Shown here one piece after another: positions 54,332 through 62,998 of a stretch of 64,000 nucleotides of DNA. Numbering within the stretch: position 1 is the first letter of the stretch; each line of letters opens with the position of its first letter. The notes below the pieces were generated by a model. It had not been told where the DNA came from. It saw only the letters and a list, made by a program, of their open reading frames with translations, and ran no database searches. Made by a program: the position numbers and the translations under genes. The DNA comes from Haloechinothrix aidingensis (lineage in GTDB: Bacteria; Actinomycetota; Actinomycetes; Mycobacteriales; Pseudonocardiaceae): the NCBI RefSeq assembly GCF_013450155.1, contig NZ_JACCKD010000002.1, forward strand, positions 548,531 to 612,530. Reading direction: 5' to 3'.

Positions 54332-55171
54332 ATGCATTCCGACCCTGCGGTGTGGCACGGACCTGACAACGGACACGGCACGGCCGGTCACCGCGCCGGC
54401 GGTCAGACGACGTTCACTCTCCTCGGACCGTTGGAAGTGCTCAAGGACGGGACGGACTACGCCCCGACGGCGCCGAAGGTGCTCCAACTGCTCGCCATGC
54501 TGTTGCTGCGACCGGGCAAGCTCGTACAGATCGACTCGATCGTCGAGGAGCTCTGGGCTGATGATCCACCGCGCAGTGTCCGCACAACGATGCAGACCTA
54601 CGTCTACCAGCTACGCAAGTGCATCGAACAGAACGAGCTCGCACCAGCGGGAGACGAGCTGCTCATCACCAAACACGCGGGGTACGTGTTCACGGTAGAT
54701 CCCGCTCAGATCGACGTGTTCACGTTCCAGCGGCTGTTCCAGGAAGGTCGCGAGCTACTCGACCGTGACCACTACACCGACGCCGCCCGCTCACTGCGTG
54801 CCGCCCTTGCGCTCTGGACGGGCCCGCCCATGGCCAATGTGAACTGCGGGTCGGTGCTGTCGTCCTACGTGGTCGACCTGCAGGAACAACGGCGTACGGC
54901 TCAGCACCTCCGCATTCACGCGGAGCTCGAGGCGGGTTGGCATCGCGAACTGATCGGTGAGCTGCGCGCGCTTGTCGCCGCGAACCCGCTCGACGAGGGC
55001 ATGCACGGCCAGCTGATGCGCGTGCTCAGCCGTAGCGGTAGGCGCTCGGACGCGCTGGCGACCTACCGGAACCTGCGCGCCGTACTCAACGAGGAACTGG
55101 GGGTCGAACCGTGCGAGGAATTGCAACGCCTGCACCACGAGCTGCTGTCCGCGGGCGAGACACCCCGCTGA
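54332..55171 (+). CDS. SARP-family transcriptional activator
   Basis: A 279-aa Streptomyces antibiotic regulatory protein. The OmpR-type winged helix spans about residues 27-120 (FTLLGPLEVLKDG, LVQIDSIVEELWADDPP, MQTYVYQLRKCI, KHAGYVFTVD). The bacterial transcriptional activator domain covers about 125-275 (DVFTFQRLFQEGREL, ANPLDEGMHGQLMRVLSRSG, NEELGVEPCEELQRLH). Small SARPs switch on biosynthetic clusters by binding direct repeats near the -35 site. It is divergent from the TOMM operon and may control that operon, the enediyne genes or both. GAGAGGGG precedes the ATG by 7 nt. Confidence 0.93.
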   Translation: MHSDPAVWHGPDNGHGTAGHRAGGQTTFTLLGPLEVLKDGTDYAPTAPKVLQLLAMLLLRPGKLVQIDSIVEELWADDPPRSVRTTMQTYVYQLRKCIEQNELAPAGDELLITKHAGYVFTVDPAQIDVFTFQRLFQEGRELLDRDHYTDAARSLRAALALWTGPPMANVNCGSVLSSYVVDLQEQRRTAQHLRIHAELEAGWHRELIGELRALVAANPLDEGMHGQLMRVLSRSGRRSDALATYRNLRAVLNEELGVEPCEELQRLHHELLSAGETPR

Positions 55172-55736
55172 CGTCCACGGGACCACCGCGCTCGGCCAGG
55201 TACGCTCTCGATGGCCGCGCCGGCCGGCGTCGCGCTACCGTCCGCACCCGCCTGTTCCGGCAGCACGCTGGGACCGCTTTCGCCGAGCTCTGCGCGAACG
55301 TCACGCCGACCCCGGATGGAACGGCCTGCGCTGATATCTGTTTCGGACCGCTCGATCAACGAGTCTCCCCGCCGGTACTCGCCCCGGCCAATTCCACATG
55401 CCCACCCGGGTTCGCGGCCCACCCGGCATCCCGCTCCTGGCAGGGCACGGCACCGACACCCGGGAGCCGGAGGCCCCTCCCGGCACGCGGCAGCGCGGGG
55501 TCGCACGAACCGCGTGGCCGAGGGGGGTTCGTTCATGCGCTTATCGAGCGAGCCTCGAGAACACCGGCGCACACTGGACTGGACAAGACAGCACAATGCA
55601 GCAATGCAGCGCAGCCCCGGATCGCTCTGCGGCCACCAATTCCTCGTCCTACGGGCCGGTATCGGAGTTTTGACCAAGAAATCCAAACGTATTCAACGGT
55701 GCCCTCGCACATTCGAACGACAGTGAGGACGGAAGT
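55172..55736. other. Non-coding gap between SARP and HxlR genes
   Basis: 565 bp without a supported gene. Frames on both strands are Pro/Arg/Ser-rich shadows without domain character. The last 60 bp before the HxlR gene are AT-richer and may hold its promoter. No convincing repeat or terminator. Confidence 0.5.
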
Positions 55737-56414
55737 ATGACTGGTCGAACCTACGGGCAGTTCTGCGGCCTGGCACGCGCTCTCGAGCTGGTCGGCGAGC
55801 GGTGGGCGATGCTCGTCGTCCGTGATCTCGTGCTCGGCCCCAAACGCTTCAGCGACCTTCGCGAGACACTGCCGCGTGTCCCGTCGAGCATGCTGTCCGC
55901 ACGGCTCAACGAGCTCGAGAGAGCCGGGGTCATCCGCCGCAGGGTGCAGCCGCACCTCGAGGCGTCCGTGGTCTACGAGCTCACCGAGTACGGTGGCGAG
56001 CTGGAGCCCGTGCTGCTGCAACTCGGCCGGTGGGGAGCGCGCTCGCTGGGCGAGCCCGCTCCCGACGATGCGTTCACCCTCGACTCGGCGATCCTGGCGC
56101 TGTACGCGACGTTCCAGCCAGAGGCCGCGAGCGATATCCGGGTGAACTACGAGCTCCGCTTCGGCGACATGGTCGTGCACGCGATGATCGACGACGGCGT
56201 ACTCAAAGTTGCGGAGGGGGCGCTGCCCGACGCCGATCTCGTGATCGAGACGTTCCAGCTGAAGCAACTGCTTGCAGGCGAGGTCACGCCGAGCGAGCTG
56301 CTCGCAAGCGGGGAGGCGGACGTACGCGGCGACCTCGAACTGCTGAACCTGTTCGTCGAGCTCTTCCACATCGCCCCGGCACCGGTCCCCGCCGAGGGAC
56401 TCGCGGTGCGGTGA
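55737..56414 (+). CDS. HxlR-family regulator with SCP2-like C-terminal domain
   Basis: A 225-aa regulator. The winged helix occupies about residues 8-95 (CGLARALELVGERWAMLVVRD, split, then FSDLRETLPRVPSSMLSARL and ELERAGVIRRRV). The C-terminal 110 residues resemble an SCP2 sterol-carrier fold (DADLVIETFQLKQLLAGEVT, then ADVRGDLELLNLFVELF), suggesting a hydrophobic ligand sensor. HxlR proteins often respond to reactive or lipophilic compounds. It lies upstream of the ABC exporter operon but a terminator-like hairpin separates them. Confidence 0.88.
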   Translation: MTGRTYGQFCGLARALELVGERWAMLVVRDLVLGPKRFSDLRETLPRVPSSMLSARLNELERAGVIRRRVQPHLEASVVYELTEYGGELEPVLLQLGRWGARSLGEPAPDDAFTLDSAILALYATFQPEAASDIRVNYELRFGDMVVHAMIDDGVLKVAEGALPDADLVIETFQLKQLLAGEVTPSELLASGEADVRGDLELLNLFVELFHIAPAPVPAEGLAVR

Positions 56415-56444
56415 CACCCGACGACGCACCCGCACACGAATAGG

Positions 56445-56489
56445 GGCGGCCCGCTCAACCAGCCTGGGGGTCACCGGGAGCGGGCCGCC
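56445..56489 (+). terminator. Hairpin after the HxlR gene
   Basis: ggcggcccgctc (56445-56456) and gagcgggccgcc (56478-56489) are perfect complements with a 21-nt loop, 30 nt after the HxlR stop. No T-tract. The rest of 56415-56719 holds only the presumed promoter of the ABC operon. Confidence 0.7.
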
Positions 56490-56719
56490 ACCCTCTAGCT
56501 TAGGCGTTCCCGGATGCGTCCGCCTCACCCGGGGGTACATTTTCCTGGTCTTTACCGAAACAGGCGCCGTTACCGCGAGTTCGCGGTCACGATCTACGCA
56601 TATCGCACACCGATCGGCCGTCGGGTAGCCCGCAAACCGCCGAACCGGCCCCGACTTCACACCGCCATACGGGGTATGCGGCAAGATGCCCCCAGCAGGC
56701 GTGAGACCAGGGAGGCGAT

Positions 56720-57826
56720 ATGCACGACCGCAGCGGCCGGATCGTCGTCAACAACATCAGCAAGACGTTCGGCTCGATCCCCGCGGTGCAGAACCTCAGC
56801 TTCACGGTCGAACCCGGCTCGGTAACCGGGTTCCTGGGGCCCAACGGCGCGGGCAAGACCACGACGCTGCGCATGATCCTCGGGCTCGTCAACCCCACGG
56901 CGGGCACGGCCACGATCAACGGGTGCCGGTACCACCAGCTCGGCAACCCGGGTGCGGTCGTGGGCGCGGTACTCGAGGCGCAGAGCTTCCACGCCCGTCG
57001 CACCGCACGGAATCACCTGAAGGTGTTCGCCTCCGCGATCGGCGTCAGCGACCAGCGCGCCGACGAGGTGCTGGCACTCGTCGGGTTGAGCGGAGCGGGC
57101 GACCGCAACGTCGGCGGGTTCTCACTCGGCATGCGCCAGCGGCTGGCACTGGCCACGGCGCTGCTCGGTGACCCGCAGGTGCTCGTGCTCGACGAGCCGG
57201 GCAACGGGCTGGACCCGGAAGGCATCGCCTGGTTGCGCCAGTTCCTCCGCGGGTTCGCCGCGCAGGGACGCACGGTACTGATCTCCAGCCACCTGCTCGC
57301 CGAGGTGGAACAGACGATCGACCAGGTCGTCATCATCAGCCGCGGGCAGACCATGTACTACGGGATGCTGGACGACCTGCGCAACTCGCAGCGCTCCCGC
57401 GTACTCGTACAGGCAGGCGACGCCCAGGCACTGGTGACCGCGCTCGGCGAGCAGCAGATCACCGAGGTGAGCACCCTGCAGGACGGCCGCATCGCCGTCG
57501 AGGGGGCGACCTCGAAACAGGTCGGCGACATCGCGGCGCAGGCGGGCGTGGCGCTGTACGGCGTCGAGGAGGAACGTGTGGACCTCGAGCAGCTGTACTT
57601 CCAGCTGACCAGCGGGCAGTACGCGGCACCGGTGCAGCACCAGTACAGCCAGCCACACGGCCAGGTGCCACCGCCGGGCCCACCACCTGCGCAACCGCCG
57701 GGCCAGCCGCCGGGCCAGCCGCCGGGGAGCTGGGGCCCGCCCGCGGGCGGGCCCGGGTACCAGCAGGATCCGACCGCGTACCAGCGCCCGGACCAGGGCC
57801 GGACCCCGTGGGGAGGGCAGCACTGA
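56720..57826 (+). CDS. ABC transporter ATP-binding protein (DrrA-like) with Pro-rich tail
   Basis: A 368-aa ATPase. It has Walker A GPNGAGKTT (near residue 40), signature FSLGMRQRLALA, Walker B VLVLDEPGNGLD and an H-loop SSHLLAEVE. The first 300 residues resemble drug-type ABC-2 ATPases. The last 65 residues are a low-complexity tail of PPG/QPPGQ units rich in Pro, Gln and Gly, unusual for this family. With the permease encoded next it forms an ABC-2 exporter, substrate unknown; drug efflux is plausible beside a cytotoxin cluster. Its stop overlaps the permease start (TGATG). Confidence 0.92.
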   Translation: MHDRSGRIVVNNISKTFGSIPAVQNLSFTVEPGSVTGFLGPNGAGKTTTLRMILGLVNPTAGTATINGCRYHQLGNPGAVVGAVLEAQSFHARRTARNHLKVFASAIGVSDQRADEVLALVGLSGAGDRNVGGFSLGMRQRLALATALLGDPQVLVLDEPGNGLDPEGIAWLRQFLRGFAAQGRTVLISSHLLAEVEQTIDQVVIISRGQTMYYGMLDDLRNSQRSRVLVQAGDAQALVTALGEQQITEVSTLQDGRIAVEGATSKQVGDIAAQAGVALYGVEEERVDLEQLYFQLTSGQYAAPVQHQYSQPHGQVPPPGPPPAQPPGQPPGQPPGSWGPPAGGPGYQQDPTAYQRPDQGRTPWGGQH

Positions 57827-58695
57827 TGGGCAGGCTCGTCAAGGCCGAATTCCGCAAGATCACCACGACGAAGCTCTGGTGGGCGTTGCTGATCCCGACC
57901 GTGCTGATCGCCTTCGGCTGGGCACTCGGTGCGGGGTACCTGGGCAACGCGTTCGTCGACCTGCTCGACGGGCCAGAGGCCAGGGAGCTCGAGACGGTCC
58001 TCGGCGTGGACTCCGGCGAGTGGATCGTCAGCTACTTCGCGATCGCGCGCAGCATCAACCTCGCCACCCTGTTCCCGCTGGTGTTCGGTGCGCTGGCCAT
58101 CAGCGCGGAGTTCTCCACCAAGACGATCACCACGACCTTCCTCACCGCCCCGAACCGCGTGTCGGCGCTGCTGGCCAAGACCGTCGTCTACGTCGCGTGG
58201 GGCGCGATCTACGGTCTGGCGATCATCCTGTCCGTGGCCGCCGGCATCCTGATCTCCACGGACAGCGACCGGCTGCCCACCGCGGCGGGGTGGCTCGGCC
58301 TGGCGGTGGTCGGCGTGCTCGCCTCGATCCTGATGACGCTGTTCGGCGTGGGTGCGGGCGCGCTGGTCCGCAGCGTCCCCGGGGTCATCACGCTGCTCAT
58401 CCTCTACTTCCTTGTCGTGGAGAACGGGGCGCAGCTCGTGCTGGGCATCCACGCGCCGGACGTCATCGGGTTCCTGCCGAACGGCTCGGTCAACGGGCTG
58501 ACCGGGTCGATGGCCGCGGAGCTGTTCCTGACCACCGCGGAGTCGGTGCCACCGTGGCTCGAGGACGGTGTGCGAGCGGTCGCGGGTGCGACCGGCGCGC
58601 TGGCATGGTGGCTCTCGGGACTCGTCTTCCTCGGCTGGTCGGCCCTGGTCTTCGGCGGCGGCTGGATCTCCACCCAAACCCGCGACATCACCTGA
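57826..58695 (+). CDS. ABC-2 type permease
   Basis: A 289-aa membrane protein with about six hydrophobic helices. It opens with the amphipathic LVKAEFRKITTTKLWWALL typical of ABC-2 permeases; further segments are LATLFPLVFGALAISAEF, GVLASILMTLFGVGAGALV and ALAWWLSGLVFLGWSALVF. The start at 57826 overlaps the ATPase stop by one base. It works with the preceding ATPase as the membrane half of the exporter. The downstream intergenic region is filled by palindromic repeats. Confidence 0.9.
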   Translation: MGRLVKAEFRKITTTKLWWALLIPTVLIAFGWALGAGYLGNAFVDLLDGPEARELETVLGVDSGEWIVSYFAIARSINLATLFPLVFGALAISAEFSTKTITTTFLTAPNRVSALLAKTVVYVAWGAIYGLAIILSVAAGILISTDSDRLPTAAGWLGLAVVGVLASILMTLFGVGAGALVRSVPGVITLLILYFLVVENGAQLVLGIHAPDVIGFLPNGSVNGLTGSMAAELFLTTAESVPPWLEDGVRAVAGATGALAWWLSGLVFLGWSALVFGGGWISTQTRDIT

Positions 58696-58720
58696 CCCGC
58701 GCTCCGCCCCGGCTGGGTGT

Positions 58721-58967
58721 GGAGCCCAATGTCACGTTCGGCTCCTTCTATGGAACCGAGGTCACCTTGGGCTCCTCCTGGCTGGCACGGAGCGTTGGGA
58801 GCCGAAGGTGGCCTTGGCTCCATCTAGGGAGCCCGAGGTCACATTCGGCTCCCCCGCGGTGCTGGAACGGTGCGCACACTTAGCCTGGGGACGTGACCCA
58901 TTCGAGCGTGCGGGAGCCGAATGTGACCTCGGTTCCTTCTACGGCGCCCGATGTCACGTTCGGCTCC
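58721..58967. repeat. Array of six imperfect palindromes arranged as three pairs
   Basis: Units of 24-25 bp lie at 58721-58745, 58752-58775, 58798-58821, 58828-58852, 58913-58936 and 58943-58967. The approximate consensus is GGAGCCGAA-n7-TTCGGCTCC, with a GTCAC-like centre. They come in pairs separated by exactly six bases (ttctat, atctag, ttctac). The last pair lies inside the 5' coding part of the next gene. This looks like a REP-type intergenic element; array hairpins could also end transcription of the ABC-2 operon. Confidence 0.88.
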
Positions 58968-61900
58968 ACCTCCGGCGGGTGGGTGCGCAGGCTGGCAGCG
59001 GACTGCTGGCGGCATCCGGTTGTCGTGGTGCTGGCTTTCGGCGCCGCGATGCTCGGCGTCGGGCTGCAGGCGGCGGGCCCGCTGCTGGTGAAGTTCGGCG
59101 TGGACGATGCCGTGCAAGGGCGCACCGACCGCCTCGGACCGCTGGCCCTCGCTCTGGTCGGACTGTCCGTACTGACCTTCGGCAGCGCGTTCGCCCGCCG
59201 CTACCTCGGCGGCAGGCTCACCCTGGACGTCCAGCACGACCTGCGCAATGCCGTGTTCCGGTCGGTATCGCGGTTGGACGGCGGCAAGCAAGACGCGATG
59301 CGGACCGGCCAGATCGCCTCGCGCGCGATCAGCGACCTGCAGCTGCTGACCGGTTTCATGATGCAGCTGCCGCTCGCGCTCGGCTCGATGATCTACGGCG
59401 TGTTCGCGCTCGCCGCCATGCTGTGGATGTCGCCGACCCTGACATTGATCGCACTCATCGTGGCACCGGCCGTCGCCGTGGTCGTCGGCGTGAGCAGGCG
59501 AAAGCTGTTCCCCGCCACATGGTCGGCGCAGCAGCGCGCCGCCGACATCGCCCAGCACGTCGAGGAGACCGTCACCGGCGTGCGGGTGGTGAAAGGCTTC
59601 GGAAGGGAACGCGTCGCGACGGGCAAGCTCGACAGGCTGGCGCGTACGCTGTTCGCCGAGCGGATGCGGGCCGCCCGGTTGTCGGCCGTGCCGACAGCGA
59701 CCACCTCCGCGTTGCCTGCCGCCGGGCAGGTCGCGGTACTCGGCCTCGGCGGCATCCTCGCCCTGCGCGGCGACATCAGCCTCGGCACGTTCCTGGCCTT
59801 CGCGGCATACGTCTCCGCGCTGATCGGCCCCTCCCGGATGATCGCCAACCTGGTCGTACAGGCCCAGCTCACCCGCGCGGGCGCCGAGCGGGTCTACGAG
59901 CTGATCGACGCCCAGCCGGAGGTCACCGAGCACCCGGACGCCACTGGGCTGCCCTCCGGACCCATCGGGATCCGGTTCGACGGGGTGCGGTTCGGCTACA
60001 CCCGCACCGACCCGGTGCTCGACGACGTCACCATGACCGTCCACCCGGGCGAGACATTGGCCGTGGTCGGCACGGCAGGCTCCGGCAAGTCCACGATCTC
60101 GCTACTGCTGCCCCGCTTCTACGACGTGCACGCAGGCGCCATCCGGGTCGGCGGGCCGCACGACGAGCGGGACATACGCCACCTCCGGCTCGGCGACCTG
60201 CGCGACGCGATCGGCGTCGTGTTCGAGGAAGCGTTCCTGTTCTCCACATCGGTCCGGGACAACATCGCCTACGGACGCCCGGAATCCAGCGAGGAGGAGA
60301 TCATCGCCGCGGCGAAAGCCGCGCAGGCACACGAGTTCATCACCGCGCTGCCCGACGGGTACGACACGCTGGTCGGTGAGCGCGGCCTGACCCTGTCCGG
60401 CGGGCAGCGGCAGCGGCTGAGCCTCGCGAGGGCCCTGCTGACCGACCCGCGCGTGCTGGTGCTCGACGACGCCACCTCGGCTGTGGACACCGCGACGGAG
60501 TCGGCCATTCACCGGACGCTGCACGCGGTCACCGACGACAGGACCACGGTGCTGATCGCGCACCGCCGCTCCACGCTACGGCTCGCCGACCGCATCGCGG
60601 TGCTCGACGGCGGCACGGTCGTCGATGTCGGCACCGAGCAGGAGCTCGAGCGCCGGTGCCCGCTGTTCCGCGAGCTCACATCCGGTACCGGCGACGACAT
60701 CGACTCCGCAGGGCCGTCACCCGCCACGAGCGACCCGGAACCATCCCGGGGCGGGAGCCTGTGGCCCGACACGTCCGGCGACGGCGACCATCCGGCCGAG
60801 CGAGCCTCCGCCGCGTCCGGAGCCGCCGAGCCCGCGACGCGAACCTCCGCGGCGCACGCCGGGCACGGCACGGGCGCGTCCCTGGACACGCCCCCGACAC
60901 CGGAGCTGCTGCGCGCCGTCGACAGGTTGCCGCCCGCACGGGGGACCCCGAACCTGAACGGAACGGACCCCACCGCACCCGACCCCGACTTCCGGCCGGT
61001 ACGGCTGCTGCGTCCCGTCCGGTGGTTGCTGGCCGCCGTCATCGCCCTCGTCGCAGCCGACACGCTTGCCACGATCGCGTTGCCGTCGCTGTACCGCTAC
61101 GGGGTGGACAACGGCGTCAGCGCCGGAGCGCAGACGGTCGTGCTCGCGGTGGCCGCCCTCGGCGCAGGGATCGTCGCGGCCAACTGGGTGGTGATCGCCG
61201 CCCAGACGCGGCTGACCGCATGCGCGGGTGAGAGCATGCTCTACCTGTTGCGGGTGCGCAGCTACGCGCACCTGCAGCGGCTCGGGCTGGACTACTACGA
61301 GCGGGAGCTGTCCGGGAAGATCATGACCCGGATGACCACCGATGTGGACGCGCTGTCCCGGTTCCTGCAGACCGGCCTTGCCAACGCCGTGGTCTCCCTG
61401 CTCACCATCGTGGCCATCGCGGTGGCCCTGCTACTGACCGACCTCAGGCTCGCGCTTCTCACCCTTGCCGTGCTACCCGTGCTGGTGATCGCCACCGTCG
61501 CCTTCCGCGCCAGGGTCTCGGTGGCGTACACGGAGGCACGGGAGAAGGTCAGCGCGGTCAACGCCGACATGCAGGAGAACGTGACCGGCCTGCGTGTGGC
61601 GCAGGCATACACCAGGGAGCAACACTCCGCCTCGGCCTTCGCCTCGCGAAGCGACTCCTACCGGCGTACCCGCCTGCGGGCCCAGCGCTACATCGCGACC
61701 TACTTCCCGTTCGTGACCATGCTGTCCGGGCTCGTGGAGGCCGCGGTGGTCTTCGTCGGCGGGCACGACGTCGCGGCAGGGCGGATCAGCCCCGGCGTGC
61801 TCATGGCGTTCGTGCTCTACCTCGGCCTGTTCTTCGCGCCGGTGCAGCAGCTGTCCGGGGTGTTCGACGGCTACCAGCAGGCGAAGGTCGGGCTACGGCG

Positions 61901-62720
61901 CATCGCAGACCTGCTCGCCACCCCGACGTCGGTGCCCGTCCCGGACGAGCCCACCGAGCTACCGGACCGGCTGCGTGGCGCGGTGGCCTTCACCGGCGTC
62001 GGCTTCCGCTACCCGGGGACCGACACCCCTGCCGTGCGAGACATGTCCTTCTCGGTCGAGCCGGGGCAGACGGTCGCCCTCGTCGGGCCGACCGGCGCCG
62101 GGAAGTCGACGGTGGTCAAGCTGATCGCGCGGATGTACGACGTCACCTCGGGCCGGGTGACCGTCGACGGGATCGACGTACGCGACCTCGACCCCGAGCG
62201 GCTCCGCGGCCGCATGGGGGTCGTCCCCCAGGAGGGGTACCTGTTCTCCGGCACCGTCGCGGACAACGTGCGCTACGGGCGCCCCGAGGCCAGTGACACC
62301 GCGGTCGAGGACGCGGTCCGTGCCGTCGGCGCGCTGGAGTCGGTCGCAGCGCTGCCGAACGGCTTCGCGCAGCAGGTCGGCGAGCGGGGCCAGTCGCTGT
62401 CCGCCGGTCAGCGACAGCTCGTCGCGCTGGCCCGCGCCGAGCTCGTCGACCCCGACATCCTGCTGCTCGACGAGGCCACGGCGGCTCTGGACCCGCACAC
62501 CGAAGCGGCAGTGCTGCGCGCGAGCGAGCGGGTGGCCCGGGACCGCACCACGTTCCTCGTCGCGCACCGGCTGCCCACGGCCGCGCGCGCCGATCGCATC
62601 CTGGTGCTCGACGACGGCGAGATCGTCGAGGACGGCAGCCACACCGAGTTGCTCGCCAGGAACGGTGCGTACGCACAGCTGTGGAACGCGAGCTCACGAA
62701 CGCGCGCGGCGGCTCCGTGA
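58893..62720 (+). CDS. Fused heterodimer-type ABC exporter (TMD-NBD-TMD-NBD)
   Basis: A 1275-aa protein containing two complete type IV ABC exporter halves. The first has TM helices at about residues 35-300 and NBD1 with GTAGSGKST, LSGGQRQRLSLARA and LVLDDATSAVD. The second follows an Ala/Pro-rich linker (about 590-690) with TM helices at about 710-980 and NBD2 with GPTGAGKST, LSAGQRQLVALAR and ILLLDEATAALD. NBD1 has Asp in place of the catalytic Glu after Walker B, and NBD2 has LSAGQ for LSGGQ, so one ATP site is likely degenerate, as in BmrCD and TmrAB. The N-terminal 30 residues are read through a palindrome pair; GTG 58983, just after it, is an alternative start. Confidence 0.92.
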   Translation: MTHSSVREPNVTSVPSTAPDVTFGSTSGGWVRRLAADCWRHPVVVVLAFGAAMLGVGLQAAGPLLVKFGVDDAVQGRTDRLGPLALALVGLSVLTFGSAFARRYLGGRLTLDVQHDLRNAVFRSVSRLDGGKQDAMRTGQIASRAISDLQLLTGFMMQLPLALGSMIYGVFALAAMLWMSPTLTLIALIVAPAVAVVVGVSRRKLFPATWSAQQRAADIAQHVEETVTGVRVVKGFGRERVATGKLDRLARTLFAERMRAARLSAVPTATTSALPAAGQVAVLGLGGILALRGDISLGTFLAFAAYVSALIGPSRMIANLVVQAQLTRAGAERVYELIDAQPEVTEHPDATGLPSGPIGIRFDGVRFGYTRTDPVLDDVTMTVHPGETLAVVGTAGSGKSTISLLLPRFYDVHAGAIRVGGPHDERDIRHLRLGDLRDAIGVVFEEAFLFSTSVRDNIAYGRPESSEEEIIAAAKAAQAHEFITALPDGYDTLVGERGLTLSGGQRQRLSLARALLTDPRVLVLDDATSAVDTATESAIHRTLHAVTDDRTTVLIAHRRSTLRLADRIAVLDGGTVVDVGTEQELERRCPLFRELTSGTGDDIDSAGPSPATSDPEPSRGGSLWPDTSGDGDHPAERASAASGAAEPATRTSAAHAGHGTGASLDTPPTPELLRAVDRLPPARGTPNLNGTDPTAPDPDFRPVRLLRPVRWLLAAVIALVAADTLATIALPSLYRYGVDNGVSAGAQTVVLAVAALGAGIVAANWVVIAAQTRLTACAGESMLYLLRVRSYAHLQRLGLDYYERELSGKIMTRMTTDVDALSRFLQTGLANAVVSLLTIVAIAVALLLTDLRLALLTLAVLPVLVIATVAFRARVSVAYTEAREKVSAVNADMQENVTGLRVAQAYTREQHSASAFASRSDSYRRTRLRAQRYIATYFPFVTMLSGLVEAAVVFVGGHDVAAGRISPGVLMAFVLYLGLFFAPVQQLSGVFDGYQQAKVGLRRIADLLATPTSVPVPDEPTELPDRLRGAVAFTGVGFRYPGTDTPAVRDMSFSVEPGQTVALVGPTGAGKSTVVKLIARMYDVTSGRVTVDGIDVRDLDPERLRGRMGVVPQEGYLFSGTVADNVRYGRPEASDTAVEDAVRAVGALESVAALPNGFAQQVGERGQSLSAGQRQLVALARAELVDPDILLLDEATAALDPHTEAAVLRASERVARDRTTFLVAHRLPTAARADRILVLDDGEIVEDGSHTELLARNGAYAQLWNASSRTRAAAP

Positions 62721-62998
62721 CGCCGGTGCCCATCCACCGACCTGTGATCCATCCACCAGGCCACGGGACTGCTCGCCACACAACGCGACGAAAGCGATAG
62801 CCTGGTAGGTACGAGGTGACACACGCACCGCAGGAGGGTGATTCCGATCCAGTCGAGCAGGGCGGCCGGTGGGCGGTCCACGACGGCTGAGTCACCAGAG
62901 CCCGGCGGAAGGCCTCCCGGGGCCGCGCCGAGCCGCGGGCGCGTGGACGACCCGACAGGTGAACAAGGCAACGAGACGGATTGAGGCGAAATCTAGTC

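Noticed and set aside
55111-55740. Forward frames of about 170-210 codons after the SARP gene
   Set aside because: Pro/Arg/Ser-rich shadow translations with no ribosome site, partly overlapping the SARP gene.
58721-58967. Possible CRISPR array
   Set aside because: The repeats are imperfect palindromes with six-base spacers and no unique 30-40 bp spacers or cas genes.
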